A stretch of DNA of 64,000 nt from Bacteroidaceae bacterium (lineage in GTDB: Bacteria > Bacteroidota > Bacteroidia > Bacteroidales > Bacteroidaceae): assembly GCA_017448965.1 (NCBI GenBank), contig JAFSKK010000007.1:1-64000 (forward strand), given 5' to 3'. Shown piece after piece: positions 52,210-63,200 of this stretch. The position numbers and the translations under genes were made by a program. The notes beneath the pieces were generated by a model that saw nothing but the letters and a program-made list of their open reading frames with translations, was not told where the DNA came from and made no database searches. The first letter of the stretch is position 1, and every line of letters begins with the position of its first letter.

Positions 52210-53202
52210 ATGGCGATATTAGCATTTCAAAAACCAGAAAAAGTAGTAATGTTGGAGGCCGACGACAGGTACGGAAAGTTTGAGTTCCGTCCTTTGGAGC
52301 CTGGTTATGGTATTACCATTGGTAATCCACTCCGCCGCATACTTCTTTCCTCCCTCGAGGGTTATGCCATCAACACCATCCGTATTGCTGGTGTGGAGCA
52401 TGAGTTTTCAACCATTCCGGGTGTCAAGGAAGATGTGACCAACATTATCTTGAATCTGAAGCAAGTTCGATTCAAGCAAGTCGCTGATGGGTTTGAGTCT
52501 GAAAGAGTCTCAATCTCCATCGAGAATTCAACCGAGTTTAAGGCTGGAGATATCAACAAGTACCTCAGTGGATTTGGAGTGTTAAACCCAGATTTGGTAA
52601 TTTGTCATTTGGATCCTCAGGCAACACTGGAGTTGGAGTTGAGCATCAACAAAGGCCGTGGTTATGTGCCAGCTGATGAGAATCGTGAGTTCTGCAAGGA
52701 AATCAACGACATTGCCATCGACTCCATCTACACTCCAATCCGCAACGTCAAGTTCGCAGTAGAGAACTATCGTGTGGCACAGAAGACCGACTACGAGAAA
52801 CTCGTGCTCGAAATCACCACCGATGGTTCCATTCATCCGAAGGATGCCTTGAAAGAGGCTTCCAAGATTCTCATTTACCATCTCATGTTGTTCTCCGACG
52901 AGAAGATTACGCTTGAGAACGCCGACTTCGATGGTAATGAAGAGTTCGATGAGGAAGTATTGCGTATGCGCCAGTTGCTGAAGACCAAGCTTGTCGATAT
53001 GAATCTCTCCGTTCGTGCCCTCAACTGTTTGAAGGCAGCCGATGTGGAGACTCTCGGCGATCTCGTGCAATTCAACAAGACAGACTTGCTCAAGTTCCGT
53101 AACTTTGGTAAGAAGTCACTCACAGAGCTTGACGACTTGCTTGAGAGCTTGAACCTGTCGTTCGGAACAGACATTTCCAAGTATAAATTAGACAAAGACT
53201 AA
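52210..53202 (+). CDS. rpoA: RNA polymerase subunit alpha
   Basis: 330 residues. The N-terminal assembly domain ([40 protein letters not shown]) is joined by an acidic linker to the C-terminal helix-hairpin domain (LNLSVRAL-type [36 protein letters not shown]). The latter binds UP elements and activators. Confidence 0.98.
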   Translation: MAILAFQKPEKVVMLEADDRYGKFEFRPLEPGYGITIGNPLRRILLSSLEGYAINTIRIAGVEHEFSTIPGVKEDVTNIILNLKQVRFKQVADGFESERVSISIENSTEFKAGDINKYLSGFGVLNPDLVICHLDPQATLELELSINKGRGYVPADENREFCKEINDIAIDSIYTPIRNVKFAVENYRVAQKTDYEKLVLEITTDGSIHPKDALKEASKILIYHLMLFSDEKITLENADFDGNEEFDEEVLRMRQLLKTKLVDMNLSVRALNCLKAADVETLGDLVQFNKTDLLKFRNFGKKSLTELDDLLESLNLSFGTDISKYKLDKD

Positions 53203-53208
53203 TCAAAA

Positions 53209-53718
53209 ATGAGACACAATAAGAAATTCAACCACCTTGGCCGCAAGCACTCTCACCGCAAGGCAATGCTTGCCAACATGGCGATCTCTCTCATCATGCA
53301 CAAGAGAATCACCACTACGCTTCCCAAGGCAAAGGCTCTTCGTGTGTATGTCGAGCCTCTGATTACGAAGTCAAAGGATGACACTACAGCCTCTCGTCGT
53401 GTTGTCTTCAGTTATTTGCAGAACAAGTACGCCATCACCGAACTTTTCAGTGTGATTGCAACCAAGGTCGCAGACCGTCCAGGTGGCTACACTCGTATCA
53501 TCAAGTTGGGTCGTCGTCCTTCTGACGATGCTGAGATGGCTTTCATCGAACTTGTTGACTTCGACGAGAACATGGCCAAGACTGAGGCTAAGAAGACTCG
53601 TACTCGCCGTTCTCGCAAGTCTGCTCCAAAGGCTGAAGCAGCCGAAGCACCTGCAGAAGCAGCCGTTGCTGAGGCTCCTGCCGCTGAAGAGGCACCCGCA
53701 GAGACACCTGCAGAGTAA
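53209..53718 (+). CDS. rplQ: 50S ribosomal protein L17 with Ala/Glu/Pro-rich tail
   Basis: 169 residues. The core (about 1-125: [57 protein letters not shown]) is followed by a low-complexity tail of about 45 residues made of basic then Ala/Glu/Pro repeats. E. coli L17 lacks such a tail. It is the last gene of the ribosomal cluster. Confidence 0.97.
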   Translation: MRHNKKFNHLGRKHSHRKAMLANMAISLIMHKRITTTLPKAKALRVYVEPLITKSKDDTTASRRVVFSYLQNKYAITELFSVIATKVADRPGGYTRIIKLGRRPSDDAEMAFIELVDFDENMAKTEAKKTRTRRSRKSAPKAEAAEAPAEAAVAEAPAAEEAPAETPAE

Positions 53719-53744
53719 AATATTGCCAAATACATATCTGTTGA

Positions 53745-53778
53745 GACCACATACGCCCTCGTATGTGGTCTTTTTTTT
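53745..53778 (+). terminator. Terminator of the ribosomal protein supercluster
   Basis: GACCACATAC (53745-53754), 6-nt loop, GTATGTGGTC (53761-53770), then eight T residues: a perfect 10-bp stem and long T-run. Confidence 0.95.
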
Positions 53779-53807
53779 GTCTTTATGGTTTCTTCTGGAC
53801 GCTAAAA

Positions 53808-53838
53808 TTTGCCAATTCATAAAAAAGTGGTAAGTTTG
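53808..53838 (+). promoter_or_regulatory. Promoter of the GH43 gene
   Basis: TTTG (53808-53811), a 19-nt spacer, TAAGTTTG (53831-53838): a full consensus match, 27 bp before the ATG at 53866 and 29 bp after the T-run of the upstream terminator. Confidence 0.8.
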
Positions 53839-53865
53839 CAACGAATTTCGAAATTAGACCTATTT

Positions 53866-56814
53866 ATGAGAAAACTTTTACTGACTACTATTGCACTGCT
53901 TTGGGTATGCTGTGGCTATGCGCAAACGGCAGTGACTACGACTGAACTTAGCTCGCTCTACAAACTCCAGTCACGTGCGTGGAAATCTGTCCACGATCCC
54001 TCCGTCGTTTGGGATGCTTCGTCGCAGACCTTTTACATCTATGGTTCCCACTACTATGGTGTGAAGACAAAGGACTTCAAGACCTATTCCGACATCACCA
54101 ACTATTACAAGAATGGTTACAATTCTGCCAGTGCCTACAAGGCATTCCAGAGTAATCCGACCCATACGGTCAAGCGTTGCCTTCCTGGCAGTACAGTCGA
54201 GGAAGAAGTCACTCTTGGCTCGTTTGATGCAGGTGCTTTCTGTGCCACGTATGCGGGGATTCAAGTCGGTGATCGCGCCGCCACCACTTTGGCGAATTGG
54301 GTGTCAGGCGACCAATGGGCACCCGATATCATTTACAATCCTCACATGAATAAATGGTGCTATTACTTGAGTTTGAACGGCGACCATTGGGCATCCGTCA
54401 TTGTGCTAATGACCAGTGACAGTCCCACAGGCCCCTTCACCTATCAGGCACCTATCGTTTTTGGCGGTTTCGACGGGCAGACACGTTCGGGCAAGAGTGT
54501 CAACTACAAAGACACCGACCTCGAACTCGTTTTGGGCACTCAGTCCTCTCTTCCTTCTCGATACAAGACCAACCAGTGGGGTTCCTATTATCCCAACTGT
54601 ATCGACCCTTGTACCTTCTTCGATGAGGATGGTGAACTATGGATGGTCTATGGTTCTTGGTCAGGCGGCATTTTCATGCTCAAACTCGACAAGACGACAG
54701 GCTTGCGCGACTATACCTACACCTATTCAGGCACAGGCACTTCGCCCAATGCCCAAGCACTCAGCGATGCGTATTTCGGTAAGAAAATCGCAGGTGGACA
54801 CTATGTCAGTGGCGAAGGCCCATACATTCAACACATAGGCGATTATTACTATCTATTCATGAGTTACGGCGGTTTTGCCCCCGACGGCGGCTATGAGATG
54901 CGCGTCTTCCGTTCCGACAAGCCCGACGGCCCCTACAAGGATGCTGCCGGCACTGCTGCCACTTACACGGATGCTGGTCGTTGGATTCTCAACTATGGTT
55001 CAGGGGCCACCACCAATCGTGGCATGAAACTCATTGGCGCCATGAACAAGTGGGGATTGATGACAGTAGGGGAGTGTGCTCAGGGACACAATTCCGCTTG
55101 TCAGGACGACAAAGGCCGCACCTTCTTGATGAGCCACACCAAGTTCAACGACGGTACATTGGGTCATCAAATTCGTGTTTATCAGTTGTTCTTGAACAAG
55201 CAGGGTTGGCTTGTTACAGCTCCCTTCCAGTTCAATGGCGAAGAGACCACCGACGAAACCATTGCGACCACTCAGCCTTGGTCAGTTACCGATATTGAGG
55301 GTGATTATCACATCCTCCGCCATCCCTATAAACTTGATCATGCAAACATGGAGGAAGCCACTCCTTCCACTGCTCATCTGTCGGCCGACGGAAAAGTGAC
55401 CGGTGACTATACTGGCACTTGGGTCTATACGGATGAGGGAAAATCCTACATCCAGTTGCGCATCAAGGCGGCAGGTTCTTCCACCTACTACACCTACAAT
55501 GGTGTCGTGACCGAGCAGACGCTCGAAGGTTCCACCGCCAAGGTCCTCTGTTTCACCACCGTTTGTACGCTCAGCGGTGCTGAGTGCGGTGTGCCCGTGT
55601 GGGGTTATAAGATGCAGCCGAAATACGCCTTGTCTTACAACTACACGCAACACACGGATTATCTGAAGGGGCGCTCTACTCGTTCCAACGTCGACATCAT
55701 GTTCGAAACTCAGGAAAACGTGACTCTGTCCTGGACTTCATCCCAGCCCGATATCATCTCCAACACAGGAAAATACACTCCACAGAGCGAGACTGTTTCA
55801 GGCATCACCATGACCGCCCGCATGGAGTGCGGCAACTACTATTGGCAGAATGACTATAATTTCACCGCCCGTGCGGCTATGGTTGTGGCAGGCGACCCCA
55901 CCTCCTCCGTCGTTGCCTACTACGACTTCGATGAAGATACGCCCACCAATCTCTACAATCTATCAGAGAGTGCTATCCTTGGCCGTTCCAGCACCACCAC
56001 AGGCACCCGTCCTGCCCTCGGCGAAGACTATTCGCGTTTCGGCAAAGTCATTCGTCAATACTTTGGTGCCAACGGTAGCAACAGTTACTGCCGCATCCCT
56101 AATCCCTTGCAAGGGCAGACCAACCTCGACGGCTTTACCGTCAGTCTTTGGGTGAAGCGTGCCGACAGCAACCTCTACGATGCGCTGTGGGGCTTCTTCA
56201 ATGGCACCTCTGCCACGGCAAAAGGCGCGCGTCTTTTCTTCACGGGCAACAGTTACATCGGTTTCAACGACAATGCAGGCAACTGGTTCGATGTCAACTA
56301 TCCGGAAAAGAACGACAGCCACCCCACCACTGCCACCTACAAGGTTGTGAACAAGATTGTTCCAGACGAATGGCATCTGGTTACTTTCACCTACTCAACA
56401 GAAGAAGGTTATCGTCTCTATCTTGATGGTGTGGCCTACACCAGCAGCAACTTGGTTTATACAGGCAGTGCTACTGCGTCAGAATTTGACCGCAGCAAGG
56501 TGATGGACTTTGTCACCTCCGCCAAGTATTTCTATCTGGGTCTTGGCTCTTTCTGGGGTTCTGCTCCAGCCAGTTTCGATGATCTCATCATCTACAACCG
56601 TTCCCTCTCGAGCACTGATGTACAAGGACTTAACACCCTACTCAACCAGGTCAATGAGTTCGATACAGGCACTATCGTGGAGATAGAAGCCATTCCCGCA
56701 GCCTCGAAATCCCAATCCGTTCGGACAGGCATCTACGATTTGACAGGCCGCAAGGTCGAGAAACCTGGTCGAGGGTTCTATATCAAGAATGGTAAGAAAT
56801 TCTGGTTCAAGTAA
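53866..56814 (+). CDS. GH43 family glycoside hydrolase, endo-arabinanase-like, with LamG module and sorting tail
   Basis: 982 residues from ATG at 53866 with signal peptide MRKLLLTTIALLWVCCGYAQ; the longer frame begins inside the promoter. The GH43 five-blade propeller spans about 35-470: the catalytic base is Asp44 in VHDPSVVWD, the transition-state Asp is in NCIDPCTFFDEDGELWMVYG, and the general acid Glu is in GGHYVSGEGPYIQHIGDYYY. A lipocalin-like C2 domain typical of endo-1,5-arabinanases follows (about 485-600, VTGDYTGTW, VPVWGYK). A LamG/concanavalin-like module (about 680-915) and a sorting tail (TGIYDLTGRKVEKPGRGFYI) complete it. It likely cuts arabinan side chains of pectin outside the cell; the exact linkage is inferred. 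Confidence 0.85.
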   Translation: MRKLLLTTIALLWVCCGYAQTAVTTTELSSLYKLQSRAWKSVHDPSVVWDASSQTFYIYGSHYYGVKTKDFKTYSDITNYYKNGYNSASAYKAFQSNPTHTVKRCLPGSTVEEEVTLGSFDAGAFCATYAGIQVGDRAATTLANWVSGDQWAPDIIYNPHMNKWCYYLSLNGDHWASVIVLMTSDSPTGPFTYQAPIVFGGFDGQTRSGKSVNYKDTDLELVLGTQSSLPSRYKTNQWGSYYPNCIDPCTFFDEDGELWMVYGSWSGGIFMLKLDKTTGLRDYTYTYSGTGTSPNAQALSDAYFGKKIAGGHYVSGEGPYIQHIGDYYYLFMSYGGFAPDGGYEMRVFRSDKPDGPYKDAAGTAATYTDAGRWILNYGSGATTNRGMKLIGAMNKWGLMTVGECAQGHNSACQDDKGRTFLMSHTKFNDGTLGHQIRVYQLFLNKQGWLVTAPFQFNGEETTDETIATTQPWSVTDIEGDYHILRHPYKLDHANMEEATPSTAHLSADGKVTGDYTGTWVYTDEGKSYIQLRIKAAGSSTYYTYNGVVTEQTLEGSTAKVLCFTTVCTLSGAECGVPVWGYKMQPKYALSYNYTQHTDYLKGRSTRSNVDIMFETQENVTLSWTSSQPDIISNTGKYTPQSETVSGITMTARMECGNYYWQNDYNFTARAAMVVAGDPTSSVVAYYDFDEDTPTNLYNLSESAILGRSSTTTGTRPALGEDYSRFGKVIRQYFGANGSNSYCRIPNPLQGQTNLDGFTVSLWVKRADSNLYDALWGFFNGTSATAKGARLFFTGNSYIGFNDNAGNWFDVNYPEKNDSHPTTATYKVVNKIVPDEWHLVTFTYSTEEGYRLYLDGVAYTSSNLVYTGSATASEFDRSKVMDFVTSAKYFYLGLGSFWGSAPASFDDLIIYNRSLSSTDVQGLNTLLNQVNEFDTGTIVEIEAIPAASKSQSVRTGIYDLTGRKVEKPGRGFYIKNGKKFWFK

Positions 56815-56846
56815 TTAGGAGTGCTTAAATACTTTTATGACGACAC

Positions 56847-56900
56847 AAAAGTGCGCCGCTAATCACGTTCGAAACAGCGTGGTTGGTGGCGCACTTTTTT
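56847..56900 (+). terminator. Terminator of the GH43 gene
   Basis: AAAAGTGCGCC and the complementary GGCGCACTTTTTT bracket an imperfect inner stem (CACG/GCGTG) with loop TTCGAAACA; six T residues follow. Confidence 0.8.
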
Positions 56901-56917
56901 ATGTCCTTTTGAGAACG

Positions 56918-56986
56918 TCGTTCTTAATTAATAAGCACTGGGGAAATCTATTCATTGGTACTGGAAGCGTTAATTAAGTGGTAACG
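56918..56986. repeat. Dispersed intergenic repeat, copy B
   Basis: A 69-bp relative of 26741-26809; the last 33 bases match at 27 positions. See copy A. Confidence 0.55.
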
Positions 56987-57072
56987 GGCTTGCCCTTTAT
57001 TAACCATTTTTATCCTAAAACCATACCTCTATTGTTAAAATTAACCCTTTTGCCAAAAGATTTAATCTTTTT

Positions 57073-57104
57073 TTTGTTTATGTGGCGAAAAAGTCGTTTC
57101 TTTG
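57073..57104 (+). promoter_or_regulatory. Promoter of the FAS1-SusC-SusD operon
   Basis: TTTG (57073-57076), a 20-nt spacer, then TTTCTTTG (57097-57104), one base off TAnnTTTG, 151 bp upstream of the first gene. Confidence 0.6.
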
Positions 57105-57255
57105 CAACGTAATCCGTGTGCACTGCATCAATTTGGCCAAATGTTGTGGCGGTGTGTCGCGAGTTACCAGCTATAAGCTATAATGAGAACTTACTAATTT
57201 TTTAAACTAATTCACTAATTTACTAACTTAGAAAGTCAAACAAATCTTACTTAAT

Positions 57256-60192
57256 ATGTTGTATAACTTTCAAAGGAAAAAACTGTACAGGCATCTCATG
57301 GTTGGAGGTGTTTTGTGCGCTGCAGGTTTTGGACTTTTTTCCTGTTCCGACAAGTATGATTTGGATTCTGATCAGCCTTCAGGCTTGAACAGCATCTATT
57401 CGTACATCCAACAGCAGGGAAACTACACCAAATATCTGCAACTGATTGACGATCTTGGGCAGAAGGATATCCTCTCCAAGACCGGTAGTAGAACCCTGTT
57501 CATAGCCGATGACGCAGCCTTCGGTCGCTTCTTTGCCTCCAATCCGTGGGGTGTGAAGAGCTATGACGAACTATCCCTCGCCCAGAAGAAGTTGCTCCTC
57601 AACACGTCTATGGTTGGTAACCCCTACACCACCTCCATGCTCTCCACGGCATCCGGCGACATCGCCCCAGTCAAGGGAGAGGTCTGCCGTCGTTCTTCGT
57701 CCGTCAACCTCATGGACTCGGTGATGGTGCTTTCATCTGATGACCCTCAGGGCATTCTTCCACAGACAGCATCGTTCGACAACTTGAAGGCCAACAAGGA
57801 ATCCTTCGTTTTGTTCGCCGATGCTTCAGGTGCACCTCCTATTCTGCACTTCTCGCAGAAGTTCTTGACAGGTAACAAGTTGCAGAGCACAGACGTGGAC
57901 TTCCTCTACAACCAGCCCGCAGGTACACGTCAGGCGGATGATGTCTATGTGAACAATGCCAAAGTGACAGAAGCCAATGTCTTCTGCAAGAACGGATTCG
58001 TTCACAAGGTGGATGAAGTCATTCTGCCACTTGACAACATGGCTGAGATCATTCGTAAGACTCCTGAGATGTCCCTCTACAGCAGCATCGTCGAGCGTTT
58101 TGCCGCTGTTGATTACGATGAGGACTTGACCAAGAGTTACAATAACAATAAAGATACAGACTACGACTCTGTTTTCATCAAACGTTACTATTCCAATCGT
58201 TCGGCTGGATCAACGTGGAACAAGAACCAGGCTTTCACAACTGATAAGAATGGAACTGGTTTCGACGCGGCTCTCAAGTACGATCCAGGATGGAATGCCT
58301 ATGGCTCTGGTTCTCAACCTAAGGGCGACAATGAGATGATGGAAGACATGGCCGTTATGATGGTGCCATCCAATGAGGCGCTCATCGACTGGTGGAACAA
58401 TGGTGGCGGAACCGTTATCAAGGAGTTCTATTCCACGTTGGAATCAACACCCAATTCAACGCTCGACGACCTTGTGCGTGTCAACCAGTTAGCAGCCCTT
58501 ACGGCAGCCCTTCCTTCCACTTTCGACCAGATCAAGGACGACGCTCAGGAGACCATGGTTGTTACGACTGAGGACATCGACCGTGTGTATCTGGGTTGCA
58601 ATGGTGTGGTTTACCTCACCAACAAGGTTTTCGCCCCCAGATCATACTCATCAGTCCTCTTCCCTACAGTGGTTGACACGTTGCATTTCAACATCATCGC
58701 CAATGCCATTAAGCATCTCGACTATTCGGCTTACCTCAACTCTATGGCTTCCGAGTACATCTTCATCATTCCGACCAGCAATGGTTTGACCTCCTATATC
58801 GACCCTGTTTCATACATTCAAGGAGAAGATGTACAGATTATAGAATTTGTTCCTAGCGCCACGAAGAAACCCGAAGCAAAAGACTATGTGGTGGCCAATA
58901 TATATAAAGGTGTGTCTAACGGAGATGGCACATGGTCGAAAGGAGATAAGGTGAACAGAAGTCCTATTACATTCACCATGGATAACTCCGAAGCAGACGG
59001 CAAGACCAATAAGAATGGTTTCTTTAAGAACCGTTTTGAGGATCTGCTGGACAATCATATCATTATTGAGCCTTATCAGGAAGGAAAGAAATATTACAAG
59101 ACCAAGGGTAACACTTTCGTGCGTGTTGACGGAATCGAACCTGGTAGCCAGGTGGCTGGTTCAATGCAGGCAACCAATGGTCAGCCTCTCACGGTACAGA
59201 CCAAATACCCCATGGAAAATGGTCATGCACTTGTCATTGATGGCGCATTGATGGGTACCAACAACTCAGTGGCTATGACACTGGCCGCACACGATGAGTT
59301 CTCGGAGTTCTTGGCTATTCTGAGTGCATGCGGTGCCCTCAATACACAAGATGCACAAGATAAGTGGTTTGCAGGCGACAATGTGTATGGTAACCTCTTC
59401 AACATTAAGGAAGCGGGTCATGTTGGTGCCGAGGCGCTCACAAAGGGAAAGAAAGCCACCTATCTGCTCAACAACTACCACTACACTCTCTATGCTCCAA
59501 CCAATGAGGCGATGGAAAAGGCTTTCGCAATGGGTCTTCCCACGCTTCAGGATCTGGCGGCAGCTGAGGCCTTCGATACAGAATTCGAAGAACAGACAAA
59601 GTCCATGACCGATGCCCAGAAGAAAGCATACGCAGCCGAGCAGGGTACCTGCGCAGGCGACTCTGCCGAACGTGTTCAGGAAGCGATGCTCGACTTTGTG
59701 AAGTATCACATTCAGGATAATTCCATCTTCATCGATGCTGGCTTTGAGTCGGGCAACTATGAGACGGGCAAAACCGAACTGATCAAGTCCACCGCGACCA
59801 AAGACAATGTAGCTGAAGAAGACCTTGCTAACTATGATGTCGTAGAAAAGACGCTTGTGTCCGACGGCAAGTATAATATAGTATATAATGTGAAAGATGA
59901 TTCAGGCACCCAGCTCTATTCTCCTGGACGTCCTTACAAATTGTCAGTCAAAGTGTCCAGCAGCGACCTGTCTGTCAATGGCATCAGCGTTGATAAGGCC
60001 AGAGGTCTCTACAATTTGATGGCTCGTGAGTATTGGTACACCAGCGACGCTAGCACTATCAAGAATCCATACGAGTGCAAGTTGAACAACTCTTCTGCAG
60101 TTGTGATTCATGGCATCAACGAGCCGCTTGTCTACGATGCTCCAGCGCAGTTCAAGTATACCTATAAGAAGCTCGCATTATCAACAGATTAA
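57256..60192 (+). CDS. Outer-membrane lipoprotein with four fasciclin (FAS1)-like modules
   Basis: 978 residues. A signal sequence ends in the lipobox LFSC with Cys30, followed by SD, so it is a lipoprotein. Four segments carry the FAS1 opening box (strand, then P/D-x-N/D-x-A): RTLFIADDAAFGRFF near residue 80, MMVPSNEALIDWW near 370, YIFIIPTSNGL near 500 and YTLYAPTNEAMEKAF near 745. FAS1 domains mediate adhesion or ligand binding. It is 20 bp before the SusC gene and is the first gene of the unit, so it probably sits on the cell surface with the receptor. It has no catalytic motif I can see. The ligand is unknown. Confidence 0.8.
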   Translation: MLYNFQRKKLYRHLMVGGVLCAAGFGLFSCSDKYDLDSDQPSGLNSIYSYIQQQGNYTKYLQLIDDLGQKDILSKTGSRTLFIADDAAFGRFFASNPWGVKSYDELSLAQKKLLLNTSMVGNPYTTSMLSTASGDIAPVKGEVCRRSSSVNLMDSVMVLSSDDPQGILPQTASFDNLKANKESFVLFADASGAPPILHFSQKFLTGNKLQSTDVDFLYNQPAGTRQADDVYVNNAKVTEANVFCKNGFVHKVDEVILPLDNMAEIIRKTPEMSLYSSIVERFAAVDYDEDLTKSYNNNKDTDYDSVFIKRYYSNRSAGSTWNKNQAFTTDKNGTGFDAALKYDPGWNAYGSGSQPKGDNEMMEDMAVMMVPSNEALIDWWNNGGGTVIKEFYSTLESTPNSTLDDLVRVNQLAALTAALPSTFDQIKDDAQETMVVTTEDIDRVYLGCNGVVYLTNKVFAPRSYSSVLFPTVVDTLHFNIIANAIKHLDYSAYLNSMASEYIFIIPTSNGLTSYIDPVSYIQGEDVQIIEFVPSATKKPEAKDYVVANIYKGVSNGDGTWSKGDKVNRSPITFTMDNSEADGKTNKNGFFKNRFEDLLDNHIIIEPYQEGKKYYKTKGNTFVRVDGIEPGSQVAGSMQATNGQPLTVQTKYPMENGHALVIDGALMGTNNSVAMTLAAHDEFSEFLAILSACGALNTQDAQDKWFAGDNVYGNLFNIKEAGHVGAEALTKGKKATYLLNNYHYTLYAPTNEAMEKAFAMGLPTLQDLAAAEAFDTEFEEQTKSMTDAQKKAYAAEQGTCAGDSAERVQEAMLDFVKYHIQDNSIFIDAGFESGNYETGKTELIKSTATKDNVAEEDLANYDVVEKTLVSDGKYNIVYNVKDDSGTQLYSPGRPYKLSVKVSSSDLSVNGISVDKARGLYNLMAREYWYTSDASTIKNPYECKLNNSSAVVIHGINEPLVYDAPAQFKYTYKKLALSTD

Positions 60193-60212
60193 ACGTCGTA
60201 ACAATCACTATC

Positions 60213-63200
60213 ATGAAGAAAATATTATCCATACTATTGCTTATGGCGTGCTTCTGTTTACAAGCAAGTGCGCAAGTGAAAGCAGGCGATGTGGTCAGTG
60301 GTCAGATTTGGGATGACCTCGAACCGCTGATGATGTGTAATGTTGTCGAAGTGGACAACAACAACCGTATCGTCGCCCACGGTGTTACCGACATCAATGG
60401 TAACTTCTCGTTCAAGATTGTCAATCCGAAGGACAAAATCCGCATCTCCTACATTGGATGCCAAACTGTCACCTTGCCCATCACCAAGAGAGCATTTGGC
60501 AAGATTGTCCTCAAGAGCAACACTACGCTGCAGGAAGTAACTGTCAAGGCCGTTCGTAAGACACAGTCTTCTGGTCTGCAGATTCCTGTCACCGAAATCT
60601 CTGTGGCCAGCCAGACCATCGATATGAAAGAGTTTGAAGGTCTTGGTATGACTTCTGTCGACGAAGCCCTTCAGGGCCGTATCGCAGGTCTCGACATTGT
60701 TGCCAACTCTGGTAACCTGGGTGCTGGAACCACCATGCGTCTGCGTGGTGTCTCCACCATCAATGGTAATGCCGACCCACTCGTGGTGGTCAACGGTAAC
60801 GTTTGGACCAACGACGCCAATGCAGAATTCGACTACACGAACGCCAACGAAGAGAAGTTCGCCGAACTCCTCAACGTCAATCCCGAGGATATCGAGTCCA
60901 TCACCGTGCTGAAAGACGCTGCCGCCACAGCCATCTGGGGTTCGCAGGGTGCCAACGGTGTGATTGAAATTAAGACCAAACGTGGTTCCAAAGGTAAGAC
61001 CAAGGTGCAGTATTCTTACCGCTTTACAGGTTCTTGGCAGCCAGAAGGTTACAAACTCCTCAACGGTGACGACTATACCATGTTCCTCAAGGAATCTTTC
61101 TTCAATCCTAAGATGCAGCAAGGTTTTGGTGATAGTAATCACGACAACTACATTCCTGAAATCAACTATGACGAGAACTTCTCAGAATGGCGCATGTATG
61201 ATGACAACACCAACTGGCGCAAGGAAATCAAGTCCTTCGGTCAGAATCATCAGCACTTCGTGTCTCTGACAGGTGGTGGCGAGAAGGCTAACTTCCGTAT
61301 CTCAGGTGGTTACGACCATCAGACCGGTACTGTCATTCAGCAGCGACTCGACCGCTTCACCACACGTGTAGCCCTCGACTATTTCGTCAGTGACCGCATC
61401 AAGGTCAGCACCAACTTCGACTTGACCTACACGAAAAACAAGAAGAACTATCGTTATGACTACGATGGCGATAATAATCCTGACGACCTCATGCTGGCAG
61501 CCTTGCTCAAGATGCCGAACCTCTCTGTCTATGCAGAAGATGACAATGGCAACGACACGGGACGCTACTACACCATGAATCCTTATCTGACCAAGGCAAC
61601 TGGTGGCTACAATGTGCCATCGGGCGCATCAGGTCACCTGAACTATCTGGAAGACCAGTACAAAATGCCAAACCCTGTGGCTGTGGCACATCAGGCAAAG
61701 AACGATGAGAAGACAGTTAAACTCTCCCCTGAGTTCATTCTTCAGTACGACCTGTTGGGTACAGAACCAGACCAGCATCGTCTGCGTTATGAAGGACAAA
61801 TCATTTTCGACATCTACACGTTGAACAATGACACCTACTTCCCAGGCTCGCTGTTGGCCAGCAACTGGTCTTCTGCTGCTTATAACTCTGCTTCCACCAG
61901 CAGTTACAAGAGCCATGCGCTTTCCACGCGTCACACCTTCACATTTACGCCCCACTTCAACAACGAGAGTCATTCACTCATGTTCATGGCACGTTTCCAG
62001 TACAACAATGGTTCTTCGTCCAGACAGAATCTTGCTGAGAAGTGGTTGCCGACAGCGGCTGGCATCACATCGCCGTTGGCAGGTGGTGTCAACACAGACT
62101 TTGGCACAGAGGCAGGTGAATGGCGTTCGCAGTTCTTCCTCTTCTCGCTCCACTATGCTTATAAGGGCAAGTACATTGTTGATGCGACGCTTCGTCGGGA
62201 CGGCTCCACCAAGTTCGGTCCTGACCGTCGTTGGGGTAACTTCCCTGGTCTCTCCGCACGATGGAACATCAGCGATGAGCCTTTCATGGAGAAAGTAAAG
62301 TGGATTTCCATGCTCTCTATCCGTCCAGGTTGGGGTATCGTCGGTCGTCAACCTGACAATGAATACCTATACTATTCCAAATATTCAACAGGTGGTTCGT
62401 ATCTGGGCGAGACTTCAGTTGTTCCCTCCAATATCCGTTTGGCCGACCTCCGTTGGGAACAGAAGGAAACTTGGAATCTTGGTTTTGACTTTGGCTTCTT
62501 TAATGGTTTGATTGACGGTGACCTCTCTCTGTACACGCAAAAGACCACCGACCTGCTGATGCGCAATCGTGCCATTCCTTCATCCTCAGGCTTTACAGTA
62601 TTGTCATGGCAGAATGTCGGTTCTATGCGTAACAATGGTTGGGAGTTCAACATCAACGGTCACCGCGTGGTGAAGGCTGGCAAGTTCTCTATGGACTTCA
62701 ACGTTACTTTCGCCAACAACCGTAATGAAATCATCTCGATGGATGAAACCGTGCTGGCAACGATGAACGGTACGGGTAACACTCCTGAGAATGGTTCTTA
62801 CCTCTCCCGTGTCCAGCTGAACAACCCGCTGGGTTCCATCTATGGCTATCGCTTCAAGGGCGTTTACCGCTACTCTGACTATAGTGATGCAGTGGATGCC
62901 AAAAATGCAGGGATCATCACACAAGAGGAGTTGGATGCCCCCAACATCGCGCCTGTTGTCCGCAATGCGGCTGGTGAGGTGGTGTACAACCCTTCAGGTA
63001 CACCCAAATACATGTATTTCGACTATGACACCTATACGACAGCACACCAGTTTGTGGGTGGAGATGCCATCTATGAGGATGTGAACCACGATGGTCATAT
63101 CAATGCCCTTGATGTGGTGTATCTGGGTTCCTCACTGCCTCGACTCACTGGTGGTTTTGGTATGAAGTTCAACTATGGCGCATGGAGCTTGAACCTCCAG

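Larger units (their letters stand above)
56901..57255 (+). other. Gene-free stretch upstream of the FAS1-SusC-SusD operon
   Basis: 355 bp without a gene. It contains copy B of the dispersed repeat (56918-56986), the promoter at 57073-57104 and a leader of about 145 nt. The leader has a tandem of ACTAATTT-like units (57190-57235) and no open frame. Confidence 0.6.
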
